From the NCBI GenBank assembly GCA_900314725.1, contig OMWJ01000005.1, positions 62,001 through 126,000 on the forward strand: a DNA stretch of 64,000 nt, given 5' to 3'. The DNA comes from an uncultured Bacteroidales bacterium. Lineage in GTDB: Bacteria; Bacteroidota; Bacteroidia; Bacteroidales; P3. Below are positions 28,417 through 37,558 of this stretch, piece after piece; position 1 is the first letter of the stretch, and every line of letters starts with the position of its first letter. The translations under genes were made by a program, and so were the position numbers. The notes below the pieces were generated by a model. That model made no database searches. It was given only the letters and a program-made list of their open reading frames with translations, and was not told the origin of the DNA.

Positions 28417-30213
28417 TTACAATTCTTGCATTGTGTAAAGGTTATAGTATAGACCTTGTTTTTCGTATAATTCTTGATGTGTCCCTTGTTCTTTTATTTC
28501 TCCGTGATCTAAGACAATAATTTTGTCAGCATTCTTTATGGTTGAAAGTCTATGGGCTATGACTATTACCGTTCTGTTTTGAGAAATATTGTCTAAAGCC
28601 TCTTGAACTAAAACTTCACTCTTGTTGTCTAAGGCTGACGTTGCTTCGTCTAAAATTAATATATCTGTATTTCTTAATACCGCACGAGCTATAGCAATCC
28701 TTTGTTTTTGTCCTCCAGATAGTTTATCACCTTTATCTCCTATATTGGTTTCATATTGTTCTGGTAAGGAAACAATAAACTCTTCTGCGTTGGCTATTTG
28801 AGCAGCTTTTTGTATCTGTTCAAAAGAATAAGCGGTATTACCAAAGGCGATATTATTCTTTATGCTGTCATTTACCAATATCGTTTCTTGACTAACTATG
28901 GAAATATTATCTCTTATCTTATATGAACTGATGTCTCTTATTGATACCTCATCAAAGCATATTTCACCACTGTCTGCAAGGTAAAACTTTTCTATTAAGT
29001 CTATCATCGTGGTTTTTCCAGAACCAGAAGGACCAACAATAGCAGTTGTCTTTCCTTTTTCAAACAGGCATGACACGTTTTTCAAAACAGGAACACCCTT
29101 TTCGTAGGAGAATGAAACATTATTAAATGAAATTCCCTTAGTTATCTGTGGAAATTCTTTAGACTTGATAGGTTCTTTTATTGTGTTTTCATCATTTTCT
29201 ATCTCCATAATTCTCTCTATGGAAGCAAGACCTTTCTTTATTTTATATGAGGCAGTGGAAGCATCTTTTGCTGGCTTGATGATTAGGATGAAAAGAATGA
29301 GATAGACAATAAACATGGTGCTTGTAAGTCCATTGCCAGAGATGACCTCATTGCAACCAATCAAAAGAATAACAGCAACTACAATAGAAGATAATACTTC
29401 GCTTAAAGGAGATGCAAATTCTATTCTTCTATAGACGGTGTTTCTTAGAGTGGTGAAATCGTTATTTATTTTTTTGAATATCTTGTTTACATATTCTATG
29501 GCAGTGAGAGATTTTATTATCCTAAGACCTCCTATAGTCTGTTCTATAACTGAGACTATAACGCCATTGGTTTTTTGCAATCGCTTGGAATTAGATTTTA
29601 GTCTGTGAGATAGAGTAGAGGTAACAATAATAACAATAGGAAAAAGAACGATAGTAACGAGGGTAAGTTTCCATTCAATGTAGAAAAGAATACCAAGATA
29701 TAAAATAACAACAACCACAGAGTTGATTATTGTTGCAATGGATTTCAATACTGTTTCGTCATACTCTATAACATCAGAAGATATTCTTGAAAGTAAGTCT
29801 CCTTTTTTGTGTTTGGTAAAAAAAGACAAGTCTCTTGTAACAAAACATTGAAATATATTGTTGCGGATATTTCGTGTTATCTTGTTGCGAGTACAGCCCA
29901 TATAATATTCTGCTAACCATTCAAATAAATCCTTAAGAAAATAGATAACAAGAACGATTATTGTGAAATAAATAAGGGCGTTTTGTTTTCCAAAAGTAAG
30001 GAAATACCCGTAGATATTATTTAGCAGTTTATCCAATTCAGTAACAGAAGCAGAAGAGTCCTCAATAAACAATATCTGTAAGAAATTGTTTAAGGAAAGA
30101 ATTGAACAGATAGAAAACACAGACATCAACATTACCAAGAAGACATAAAGTATATATCTTGGAATGTAAGGTTTTATGTTCTTAAATATGAATTTTCTTT
30201 CTGTTCTTGTCAT
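28417..30213 (-). CDS. ABC exporter, MsbA-like half transporter
   Basis: 598 residues. Six transmembrane helices (about 18-330) form a type 1 exporter domain, followed by a nucleotide-binding domain with Walker A GPSGSGKTT near 392, Q-loop SQET, signature LSGGQKQR near 493, Walker B ILILDEATSALD near 515 and the AHRLST H-loop. Half transporters of this type work as homodimers; in Bacteroidota the common annotation is MsbA-like lipid or peptide exporter. The substrate is not determined. It is followed by no gene on its strand and converges with ybeY. Confidence 0.85.
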   Translation of the reverse strand: MTRTERKFIFKNIKPYIPRYILYVFLVMLMSVFSICSILSLNNFLQILFIEDSSASVTELDKLLNNIYGYFLTFGKQNALIYFTIIVLVIYFLKDLFEWLAEYYMGCTRNKITRNIRNNIFQCFVTRDLSFFTKHKKGDLLSRISSDVIEYDETVLKSIATIINSVVVVILYLGILFYIEWKLTLVTIVLFPIVIIVTSTLSHRLKSNSKRLQKTNGVIVSVIEQTIGGLRIIKSLTAIEYVNKIFKKINNDFTTLRNTVYRRIEFASPLSEVLSSIVVAVILLIGCNEVISGNGLTSTMFIVYLILFILIIKPAKDASTASYKIKKGLASIERIMEIENDENTIKEPIKSKEFPQITKGISFNNVSFSYEKGVPVLKNVSCLFEKGKTTAIVGPSGSGKTTMIDLIEKFYLADSGEICFDEVSIRDISSYKIRDNISIVSQETILVNDSIKNNIAFGNTAYSFEQIQKAAQIANAEEFIVSLPEQYETNIGDKGDKLSGGQKQRIAIARAVLRNTDILILDEATSALDNKSEVLVQEALDNISQNRTVIVIAHRLSTIKNADKIIVLDHGEIKEQGTHQELYEKQGLYYNLYTMQEL

Positions 30214-30235
30214 AAAGTATCAATAAATAATGAAA

Positions 30236-30276
30236 GATAAGGTTGCCTAACATCAGCAAAGTCAAGCAACCTTAAT
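30236..30276 (-). terminator. Terminator between purB and the ABC exporter
   Basis: AAGGTTGC (30239-30246) pairs with GCAACCTT (30266-30273) around a 19-nt loop; on the minus strand TTATCTTTC follows. It probably ends the purB transcript. Confidence 0.55.
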
Positions 30277-30281
30277 GAGTC

Positions 30282-31628
30282 TTAAATTTCAGGGTATATT
30301 CCTATATAATTATGAGGAGTTATTTGTTTCATTCTTTGCTTTATCTCATCGCTGACTTGCAAAGTGTCAATAAACTCATGTATTATTTGTTTATTCATCT
30401 TAGTGTTTTTGCGAGTCAGTTGTTTAAGCGTTTCGTATGGATTAGGATAGTCTATGCTTCTTAGGATGGTTTGCAAGCCTTCAGCCACAACAGCCCAATT
30501 GTTTTCCAAATCTTCTTTCAAAGCAGCTTCATTAAGTATAAGTTTGTTTATACCTTTCTTTAAAGAATCCAAAGCAATTAGAGTGTGAGCTAAAGGAACA
30601 CCAATATTTCTTGACACAGTGCTATCAGTAAGGTCTCTCTGCAAACGAGAGATTGGCATTTTCATACTTAGATGAGTAAGGATAGCATTTGCCATTCCAA
30701 GATTACCTTCTGCGTTTTCAAAATCAATAGGATTAACCTTGTGTGGCATAGCAGAAGAGCCAACCTCACCTTCTTTTATCTTTTGTTTGAAATATTCCAT
30801 AGAGATATATAGCCAAATATCTCTGCAAAAGTCAATAAGTATGGTGTTTATCCTTCTAAGGTTGTCAAAATATGCTGCTAAGTTATCGTAATTTTCTATC
30901 TGTGTTGTGAATAAATCACGTTCCAAACCTAATGAGGCAACAAACTCATCAGCAAAATTCGTCCAATCTATATCAGGGAAAGCAATATTATGAGCATTAA
31001 AGTTTCCTGTTGCTCCTCCAAATTTAGCCGAAAAAGGGATAAAAGAGAAATAAGCTAACTGTTTTTCTAATCTGTAAGCAAAAACTTTTATCTCTTTTCC
31101 TAAACAAGTAGGAGATGCAGGTTGTCCGTGAGTATGAGCAAGCATAGGAACATCTTTCCATTCTGTTGCCTTAGCGTTTATAAGGTCTATAATCTCGTCA
31201 AGCATAGGTAAAAGAACATCATCGTTGCAATCTTTAAGAGAAAGAGGAACAGATGTGTTGTTGATGTCTTGAGAAGTTAAACCAAAATGTATATATTCTT
31301 TATGTTTAGAAATATTTAAAGCGTCAAACTTTTCTTTAATAAAATACTCTACTGCTTTGACATCATGGTTAGTAATCTTTTCTATGTCTTTTACTCTTTG
31401 AGCGTCTTCAACAGAAAAGTTTCTGTAAATATCTCTCAAACTTTCAAATTTGTCTTTATTGAAATCTTTTAGGGCATTCAAAGGAATGTTACATAAAGCA
31501 ATAAAATATTCTATTTCTATTCTAACTCTGTATTGTATAAGTGCTTTCTCTGAAAAATAGTTTTCTAATTTTTCTACTTTATTTCTGTATCTCCCATCTA
31601 TAGGGCTAATTGCTAACAAACTATTCAT
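30282..31628 (-). CDS. purB: Adenylosuccinate lyase
   Basis: 448-residue lyase of the fumarase/aspartase superfamily. The conserved regions are THGQPASPTCLGKE near residue 170 (catalytic His region) and the signature loop GSSAMPHKVNPIDFENAEGN near 293-312. It catalyses two fumarate-releasing steps in purine synthesis and the purine nucleotide cycle. The N-terminus MNSLLAISPIDGRYRNKV is the E. coli PurB subtype. It lies at the end of a minus-strand gene series and is followed by a terminator. Confidence 0.95.
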   Translation of the reverse strand: MNSLLAISPIDGRYRNKVEKLENYFSEKALIQYRVRIEIEYFIALCNIPLNALKDFNKDKFESLRDIYRNFSVEDAQRVKDIEKITNHDVKAVEYFIKEKFDALNISKHKEYIHFGLTSQDINNTSVPLSLKDCNDDVLLPMLDEIIDLINAKATEWKDVPMLAHTHGQPASPTCLGKEIKVFAYRLEKQLAYFSFIPFSAKFGGATGNFNAHNIAFPDIDWTNFADEFVASLGLERDLFTTQIENYDNLAAYFDNLRRINTILIDFCRDIWLYISMEYFKQKIKEGEVGSSAMPHKVNPIDFENAEGNLGMANAILTHLSMKMPISRLQRDLTDSTVSRNIGVPLAHTLIALDSLKKGINKLILNEAALKEDLENNWAVVAEGLQTILRSIDYPNPYETLKQLTRKNTKMNKQIIHEFIDTLQVSDEIKQRMKQITPHNYIGIYPEI

Positions 31629-31689
31629 AATTTACTATGGTTTTATATATTTTATTCAATAACGCAAAACAAAAAGAAAAATTGCTTTG

Positions 31690-32427
31690 CTAAAATTTGC
31701 TGTTTTGCAGAACACCACTGTTGATTAGATTGAAAACATCTTTGTTGTGTAGTGATTTCTTGATGTATTCAATGTGTCTCATATTGTGTAAATCAGAACC
31801 TAATATATCTATGTAGTCTTTTTCTACTAAGTATTTAGCAAACTTCAGCACATGTTTGCCATAAAAGCCAGCCAAGGAAGTAATGTTCATTTGGAAAAGT
31901 ATATTTCTATCCTTCAATTCATCTATTACTTTTTTGTTGAAAGGAAGAAACTCTACGTATCTTTCTGGGTGAGCAAGAATAAGCTTATATCCAGCTATCT
32001 GTAAATCAAAAATCATATCTTTCCAATGAGCAGGAAGAGAGTGAAAAGGAAATTCTATTAACAACCAACCATCATTAAAGCTTTTTAATTTGTCTATTTT
32101 TATTAGATGTCTGAAATACTCGTCCATTGTGTGTTCAGCACCAACCTCAAACTCCATATTCAGTCCTTTTTCATCAGCGGCTATTTCTAATAACTCTAAG
32201 CGTTTGTCAAAAGTATCAGTGTCATTTTCAAAAGAGCCAAAGCGAACGTGTGGTGTTATTATCATTTTACGATAGCCTAAATTGTACATTTCTTCTACCA
32301 ATTGAAGAGAGTCTTCCATAGAACTTGCTCCATCATCTATTCCAGGAATAACATGAGAATGTATATCTGTGTGGAGCCATTCAATATCAGCTTCTCTCTT
32401 TGTTGTATTTCCAAATAACCAACCCAT
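31690..32427 (-). CDS. PHP-domain tyrosine-protein phosphatase (CpsB/CapC type)
   Basis: 245-residue PHP-fold metalloenzyme. The metal-binding motifs are visible in order: HTDIHSHVIPGIDDG (about 19-33), ITPHV near 57, AEHTMDEY near 97, LAHPERY near 152 and LGSDLHN near 210. The IPGIDDG form marks the CpsB/YwqE branch, which dephosphorylates tyrosine kinases controlling capsule and exopolysaccharide synthesis. No kinase or polysaccharide genes are adjacent, so the role here is inferred from the family. rpe lies 20 bp upstream on the same strand. Confidence 0.85.
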   Translation of the reverse strand: MGWLFGNTTKREADIEWLHTDIHSHVIPGIDDGASSMEDSLQLVEEMYNLGYRKMIITPHVRFGSFENDTDTFDKRLELLEIAADEKGLNMEFEVGAEHTMDEYFRHLIKIDKLKSFNDGWLLIEFPFHSLPAHWKDMIFDLQIAGYKLILAHPERYVEFLPFNKKVIDELKDRNILFQMNITSLAGFYGKHVLKFAKYLVEKDYIDILGSDLHNMRHIEYIKKSLHNKDVFNLINSGVLQNSKF

Positions 32428-32447
32428 ACTCTATGATGATTTACTAT

Positions 32448-33095
32448 TTACTTTTTTAACTCTTCTATTGTATTTGCAGGATTGTCAGAAGAGAAAACAG
32501 CACTTCCTGCAACTAAAACATCTGCTCCAGCCTCATAAAGAAGAGATGAGTTTTTTGTATTAACTCCACCGTCTATCTCAATAAGGGTGCTTAGGTTTTG
32601 TTCCTTTATTAACTGTTTTAATTCTTTTATTTTGTTATAAGTGTTTTCTATAAACTTTTGTCCGCCAAAACCAGGATTTACACTCATCAAGCAAACAACA
32701 TCACATAGATAAAGCACGTCTTTTATTAAGGAAACGTTGGTATGAGGATTAAGAACAACACCAGCTTTAAGTCCTAAATCTTTTATGGCAGACAGAGAAC
32801 GATGTAAATGCCTGCAAGCTTCATAATGAACAGTAATAATATCTGCACCGCATTTACAAAAATCCTCAAAGTATCTGTCTGGATCAACAATCATTAGATG
32901 TACATCCAAAGGTTGTGCTGCATATTTTTTGATGTATTTTATCACAGGTTGTCCGAAAGAAATGTTAGGAACAAAAACTCCGTCCATAACATCTACATGA
33001 ACCCAATCGTTTTTGCTGTTGTTCAGCATTTCAACTGCTGCCTTTAATTCTCCGAAATCTGCTGAAAGTAATGATGCTGCAACTAATTTTGTCAT
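32448..33095 (-). CDS. rpe: Ribulose-phosphate 3-epimerase
   Basis: 215-residue TIM barrel with HVDVMDGVFVPNISFG (about 34-49), DVHLMIVDPDRY (about 63-74), SVNPGFGGQKFI near 140 and EIDGGVN near 174. These are the metal and catalytic residues of Rpe, which interconverts ribulose-5-phosphate and xylulose-5-phosphate in the pentose phosphate pathway. Normal length. It lies between the DEAD-box helicase (13 bp upstream) and the PHP phosphatase. Confidence 0.95.
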   Translation of the reverse strand: MTKLVAASLLSADFGELKAAVEMLNNSKNDWVHVDVMDGVFVPNISFGQPVIKYIKKYAAQPLDVHLMIVDPDRYFEDFCKCGADIITVHYEACRHLHRSLSAIKDLGLKAGVVLNPHTNVSLIKDVLYLCDVVCLMSVNPGFGGQKFIENTYNKIKELKQLIKEQNLSTLIEIDGGVNTKNSSLLYEAGADVLVAGSAVFSSDNPANTIEELKK

Positions 33096-33108
33096 ATTGA
33101 TTTATTTT

Positions 33109-34893
33109 TTATCTTTTTCTATTTCTTTTGTCTTTGTTATCTCTTTCCCTTCTTGATTTTCCTTCTTTTCTGTTTCTACTGCCTCTGCTATCTCTTCTTT
33201 CTCTGTTACCTTTTCTTTCTCTTGTGTCAGATGTTTTTCTTTCTTTGTGTTCTATATTGTCTGCAAAATCAACAACTATTTCTTTTCCTTTTATTATTCT
33301 TCCGTCTAAAGCATCTTTTACTGCATCGACACCATCGTTTTTTACCTCTACAAAAGAACATCTGTCAGTAATGTCTATTTTTCCTATTTCTATTCTGCGA
33401 TGAGGAGTATAGTCGTTAATCATTCCTATTATTCTTTGAGGAACAACTTTATCTTTATAGCCAAGGTTAATGCTTAGCGTGCTGAATAGACTTTTGTCAA
33501 AATGTCTTTCTCTCTTTTGTTTGCTTCTTTGGTTATTCTCTCTGCGGATTTTTTCTTTTTCCAAACTTTCATCAATGTTCAAATCCACAGCGTCTCTGTA
33601 ATACGACAACAGTGAAGTGAATTCCAAGGAAACAAAGTGTTTTATCAACTCTTCTCTATCCATCCAAGACAGTTTCTTGCTAATCTCTGGAAGGAATCTG
33701 TCTATCTCTTCATAATCTGTTTCTACGTTTTCCACACGATTAATCATATTGAAGAGTTGTTTTTTGCAGACTTCTTGACCTGTTGGTATCTTAGCTTTGG
33801 ATATTTCTTTCTTTAGTACTTTTTCAAGCTTTTTTATCTTGTGCTTTTCTTTTAGGTTGATAATAGCAATAGATATTCCTTGATTGTCCGCTCTTCCTGT
33901 ACGACCAGAACGATGAACATATTGTTCCAATTCATCTGGAAGTTCATAGTTTATTACGTGAGTAAGATTATTTACATCTAATCCTCTTGCAGCAACATCT
34001 GTAGCCACAAGCATTTGAATATTTCTTAGACGGAAACGACTCATTACATGATCTCTTTGAGCTTGAGACAAATCACCGTGAAGACTGTCTGCATTGTATC
34101 CGTCTTTTATTAGCATATCAGCAACTTCTTGAGTCTCTACCTTAGTTCTACAGAAAATTATTCCATAAATATTAGGATAATAGTCGGCAATACGCTTCAA
34201 GGCAAGGTAACGGTCTTTCTGATGAACTAAGTAATAGAAGTGTTGAACATTATCTGAACCTTGATTTCTTTCTCCTATCTGAATACGAACAGGATTGGAG
34301 ATGTATTCTTTTGCTATTTGTTCAACCTCTTTCGGCATTGTTGCTGAAAAAAGATAGGTATTCTTGTTTTCAGAGGTGGCACTTAATATATTATCCAAGT
34401 CATCTTTGAATCCCATATTAAGCATTTCATCTGCCTCATCTAAAACCATATAATTTATGGACGAAATATCTATTTTCTTTCTTAACAATAGGTCATTCAA
34501 TCTTCCAGGAGTTGCAACCACAATCTGAGGTTTCTTCTTCAGGTCTTTTATTTGGAGTTCTATAGATGCTCCTCCATAAACAGGGACTATTTTTGCTGAC
34601 TTTAGGTATTTAGAGTATTTCTTTAAATCATTTGCGATTTGAATGCAAAGTTCTCTTGTTGGGCAAATAACAAGAGCTTGAACATCTTTGTTGTCAAAAT
34701 CTATTCTGTTTATTATAGGAAGTCCGAAGGCTGCAGTCTTGCCTGTTCCTGTTTGAGCCAAAGCAATAAGATTAATATCGTTGTAAAGTATGGTAGGAAT
34801 AGCTTGTTCCTGCACAGGCATAGGAGTTTTAAATCCTAAATCTTCTATGGCTTTGTTTATTTCTTCTTTAAATCCAAATTCTTTAAAATCCAT
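33109..34893 (-). CDS. deaD: DEAD-box ATP-dependent RNA helicase (DeaD/CsdA type)
   Basis: 594 residues. The Q motif (GFKTPMPVQEQAIP) is followed by Walker A AQTGTGKTAAFGLP near 48, PTRELCIQI, VLDEADEMLNMGF near 153 and SATMP near 183. The second RecA domain has DVAARGLDV and HRSGRTGRA near 330. A DbpA-like RNA-recognition domain (about 455-540) precedes a very basic Arg/Lys/Asp/Ser-rich tail (about 545-594). Such helicases act in ribosome assembly, mRNA decay and cold adaptation. The DbpA-like domain places it nearer DeaD than the short RhlE forms. Confidence 0.9.
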   Translation of the reverse strand: MDFKEFGFKEEINKAIEDLGFKTPMPVQEQAIPTILYNDINLIALAQTGTGKTAAFGLPIINRIDFDNKDVQALVICPTRELCIQIANDLKKYSKYLKSAKIVPVYGGASIELQIKDLKKKPQIVVATPGRLNDLLLRKKIDISSINYMVLDEADEMLNMGFKDDLDNILSATSENKNTYLFSATMPKEVEQIAKEYISNPVRIQIGERNQGSDNVQHFYYLVHQKDRYLALKRIADYYPNIYGIIFCRTKVETQEVADMLIKDGYNADSLHGDLSQAQRDHVMSRFRLRNIQMLVATDVAARGLDVNNLTHVINYELPDELEQYVHRSGRTGRADNQGISIAIINLKEKHKIKKLEKVLKKEISKAKIPTGQEVCKKQLFNMINRVENVETDYEEIDRFLPEISKKLSWMDREELIKHFVSLEFTSLLSYYRDAVDLNIDESLEKEKIRRENNQRSKQKRERHFDKSLFSTLSINLGYKDKVVPQRIIGMINDYTPHRRIEIGKIDITDRCSFVEVKNDGVDAVKDALDGRIIKGKEIVVDFADNIEHKERKTSDTRERKGNRERRDSRGSRNRKEGKSRRERDNKDKRNRKR

Positions 34894-34912
34894 TTCTTTT
34901 GCGATACTTATC

Positions 34913-35623
34913 TTATTTAACCTTGTCTTTATATTGTTTTATGGTGTTCTCCAAACCTAAGTAAAGAGCATCACAAATAAGAGCATGACCTATTGAGACT
35001 TCAAGTAAGTTAGGTATGTTTTGACAGAAGTATTGCAAGTTTTCTAAAGACAAATCATGACCAGCATTTAAGCCTAAACCACATTCTTCTGCTATTTTTG
35101 CAGCATAAACAAATGGTTTTATTGCTTCTTCTTTGTTTTTTGCAAAATCTTCTGCGTAGGATTGAGTATAAAGCTCCACTCTATCAGCACCACATTCTTT
35201 AGCTCCTCGTATCATATCTTCATTAGCATCAACAAACAAAGATACTCTGCAAATAGGTTTCAGTTCTTTTATTATCTTTTGTAGAAATTCCTTGTTTTTT
35301 ATTGTATCCCAACCGTGATTTGATGTCAATTGGTCAGGAGCGTCAGGCACAAGAGTTGCTTGAGCAGGCTTGATGTCCTTGATTATTTGTATGTATCGTT
35401 CGTCTGGATAACCTTCTATGTTGAATTCAGTTGTTACAATTTGTTTTAAATCATAAACATCTTTTTTTGTTATATGTCTTTCATCAGGACGAGGATGTAC
35501 CGTTATTCCTTCTGCACCATATTTTTCGCAGTCTTTTGCTACTTGAATAAGGTCTGGATTATTGCCTCCTCTTGCATTTCTAAGAGTTGCTATCTTGTTT
35601 ATATTAACACTAAGTCTTGTCAT
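34913..35623 (-). CDS. pdxJ: Pyridoxine 5'-phosphate synthase
   Basis: 236-residue TIM barrel beginning [20 protein letters not shown], with HPRPDERHI near 42-50, [21 protein letters not shown] near 98 and the C-terminal [10 protein letters not shown] and [15 protein letters not shown]. It condenses 1-deoxyxylulose-5-phosphate with aminoacetone phosphate to form pyridoxine phosphate. PLP is the cofactor of lysine 2,3-aminomutase encoded nearby. First gene of a minus-strand series with its own -7 box. Confidence 0.95.
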   Translation of the reverse strand: MTRLSVNINKIATLRNARGGNNPDLIQVAKDCEKYGAEGITVHPRPDERHITKKDVYDLKQIVTTEFNIEGYPDERYIQIIKDIKPAQATLVPDAPDQLTSNHGWDTIKNKEFLQKIIKELKPICRVSLFVDANEDMIRGAKECGADRVELYTQSYAEDFAKNKEEAIKPFVYAAKIAEECGLGLNAGHDLSLENLQYFCQNIPNLLEVSIGHALICDALYLGLENTIKQYKDKVK

Positions 35624-35655
35624 TTCTATAGTAAAATGTGTATTAAATCAAACTG

Positions 35656-35663
35656 CAAATTTA
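35656..35663 (-). promoter_or_regulatory. -7 promoter box for pdxJ
   Basis: The minus strand reads TAAATTTG (TAnnTTTG), 33 bp before the pdxJ start. Confidence 0.5.
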
Positions 35664-35748
35664 CATAAAAAATTAGAAATGAGAAATTAGTATTCAGAAA
35701 AAGAAAACAGCACTTGTTTTGCTTGAATACAGCAGCTTTTGTTTTGAT

Positions 35749-35857
35749 AAAAAAACATCAAGAGTTGATGAAAAAAGACTTGGTTTTAAAAATTTAAATC
35801 TTGATGTTTAGAGTGTAAAGACTTGGTTTTAATTTTTTAAAATCAAGTCTTTTTTTA
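35749..35857 (+). repeat. Modular intergenic hairpin repeat, copy D
   Basis: AAAGACTTGGTTTTAA occurs twice (35775-35790 and 35817-35832), and either copy can pair with TTAAAATCAAGTCTTT (35837-35852, one G-U pair). AAACATCAAG (35753-35762) can pair with CTTGATGTTT (35800-35809), while its CATCAA can instead pair locally with TTGATG (35765-35770). A T-run follows on the plus strand. Both neighbouring genes are on the minus strand, so the element is antisense to its surroundings. Confidence 0.8.
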
Positions 35858-35878
35858 CCTAATCTCTATTTAACAAAT

Positions 35879-35916
35879 AAAGAAGGTGTTAAGTAAGAAT
35901 ATTTAACACCTTCTTT
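35879..35916 (-). terminator. Hairpin after the PepSY-like lipoprotein gene
   Basis: A perfect 14-bp stem, AAAGAAGGTGTTAA (35879-35892) with TTAACACCTTCTTT (35903-35916), loop of 10 nt. The T-run on the minus strand is weak (TTATTTG), but the position 25 bp after the gene end fits a terminator. Confidence 0.7.
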
Positions 35917-35940
35917 CCTTAAATATAAAGGATTCAAACC

Positions 35941-36390
35941 CTAATCAACAACTTTATTAAAATTACCTTTTAAATCAAATTGAAGGTTTAGTTTTTCTCC
36001 TGCTTTTTCTATTGGAATCAGGTAAGATTTCTGATTTTTTATATCTGTAATGTAGGCTTGATGTATTTTATATTCAGGATATTCAGCCTTAACATAGTCA
36101 GATATTGCACTTGGAAGATATTCCATAGGTACGACATACATCATTTCAGTTGAGGTACGAGTGAATTTCATTATACAATCGTTATCTTCTGTTTTGAAGT
36201 TAGCGAAATATAGGGTGGAATCCGCCATTTCCCATTTCACATTCTTTACATCAGCATAACGTTTGTGAAAATCCTTAACATATCTTTCAGGTACATCTCT
36301 TTCATCTACAGATTTATAAGTAGATTTCTTTGTTCCTGCACAGCCATAGATAACTAAGCCAGCCAATAATAATAACGTATATTTTTTCAT
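35941..36390 (-). CDS. PepSY-like lipoprotein
   Basis: 149 residues with a lipoprotein signal: MKKYTLLLLAGLVIYGC, lipobox Cys at 17. The remainder resembles the small PepSY-like/DUF2874 proteins of Bacteroidota: pattern VPERYVKDFHKRYADVKNVKWEM, LPSAISDYVKAEYPEYKIHQAYI, ending LQFDLKGNFNKVVD. These are periplasm- or outer-membrane-facing and of unknown function; a protease-inhibitor role has been proposed for the fold. It has its own promoter and a strong terminator, so it is a single-gene unit. Confidence 0.7.
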   Translation of the reverse strand: MKKYTLLLLAGLVIYGCAGTKKSTYKSVDERDVPERYVKDFHKRYADVKNVKWEMADSTLYFANFKTEDNDCIMKFTRTSTEMMYVVPMEYLPSAISDYVKAEYPEYKIHQAYITDIKNQKSYLIPIEKAGEKLNLQFDLKGNFNKVVD

Positions 36391-36421
36391 TGCTTATTTT
36401 AGATTTTGTTATTTTAGATTG

Positions 36422-36429
36422 CAAATTTA
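36422..36429 (-). promoter_or_regulatory. -7 promoter box for the PepSY-like lipoprotein
   Basis: The minus strand reads TAAATTTG, 32 bp before the start codon. Confidence 0.5.
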
Positions 36430-36544
36430 CATCTTTTTATAAAAATAACATACTTTAAATGAATATTTTTTCAAATCAAGGTCTTTCAAATAGAGATTGG
36501 GCAATATGTTGTATAAAAATAGAAAATACGATAGAGAAAAGACC

Positions 36545-37558
36545 TTAGATATTTATGTCTCTTACATTATATATAGGTACGTCTATTTGAGAGCGAAGAG
36601 AAGAAAGCAATTTCTCATTATCAATCTTAAATCCGAGTGGAGAGACAGGATTGACAGTTATTGCAAGCAGTCGGGTAGAGTAGAGATAGAGTATTTTTCC
36701 GCCCAAAGACAAGAACCGTCTTGTATTTAGAGGGGAAGAAAAAATATGGGTAAAGTCTTTTGTTATTAGAGTATAATCTTGAATATTCTTTTTAGAGATT
36801 ATCAGTTCTAAAAGTTTGTCTGTTATCATACCGGGTATGAACAGCGTTTTTGAGACATTGAACAACTTGTCTCTGTACTTGTCAATCATAAGCAGGGACG
36901 GAATTTCCAAATCAACAATCTCATTTGTTGTGTTGTGGATTGCGAATATTCCTTGTGATATGTTGAAAAGTTTTTCTTTTAATTCTTCTTCAATGCAAGG
37001 CAATAAAGTCATATCATAGACAAACTTGGTTTGGTTGCATATCTTCTCTATGTTTGCCGAAAGAACTGCTCCTGTGGAAAGAATCATAGCCTCTGTTATG
37101 GAAGGAGAAGCAAAACTTTTTCTTGATAATGCTCCATCTATAAGGCATATATCACATTTTTGAGACAATTCGTTTATAAGTTCTTTTAGCCAAGCAGTAG
37201 AAGTTGGACCAGAAAGCATAACATTGCCAAAGGAAAGTGTTCTTGCGGTAACCAATCTGCCGAGAGTGGAAGCGTAGTGTGAGATGTTTTCTATCTGAGA
37301 CACTATTTGTCGTTGCTCATACAATTTTTCAGAGGTAACAAATAAGGTATTGGGATAAACAAACACCATTGGTTTGGAAGTAGAGGTAACTTGGTCAATA
37401 GTTTCTCCGTCTATTCCAATAGAAGTTACTGCTATGGATTTATTAAAGGAACGCAGACGAGACAGAACATAATTAAGTGTTTCTGTCTTGCCTGCATTTT
37501 TATCCATACCTACAAAAGAAATACTCTTGTAGTTTAATATGTCTTTAACAAAAGGCAC
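36545..37558 (-). CDS. kamB: P-loop protein downstream of kamA (KamB-like)
   Basis: 337 residues with a Walker A motif GMDKNAGKT at about 17-25 and a predicted Walker B at CDICLIDGALSRKS near 150. The rest is not a family I can name by reaction. Lysine-fermentation clusters of related anaerobes carry an uncharacterised P-loop gene called kamB beside kamA; position and motif fit, and the name is given on that basis from memory. The start is GTG at 37558, directly abutting the kamA stop codon, which implies tight translational coupling. A role in assembling or reactivating the aminomutases is a guess only. Confidence 0.6.
   Translation of the reverse strand: MPFVKDILNYKSISFVGMDKNAGKTETLNYVLSRLRSFNKSIAVTSIGIDGETIDQVTSTSKPMVFVYPNTLFVTSEKLYEQRQIVSQIENISHYASTLGRLVTARTLSFGNVMLSGPTSTAWLKELINELSQKCDICLIDGALSRKSFASPSITEAMILSTGAVLSANIEKICNQTKFVYDMTLLPCIEEELKEKLFNISQGIFAIHNTTNEIVDLEIPSLLMIDKYRDKLFNVSKTLFIPGMITDKLLELIISKKNIQDYTLITKDFTHIFSSPLNTRRFLSLGGKILYLYSTRLLAITVNPVSPLGFKIDNEKLLSSLRSQIDVPIYNVRDINI

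Noticed and set aside
36497-36730. Plus-strand 77-codon frame overlapping the end of the KamB-like gene
   Set aside because: It lies mostly antisense to a clear coding region, has no family resemblance, no promoter box and no ribosome-binding site.
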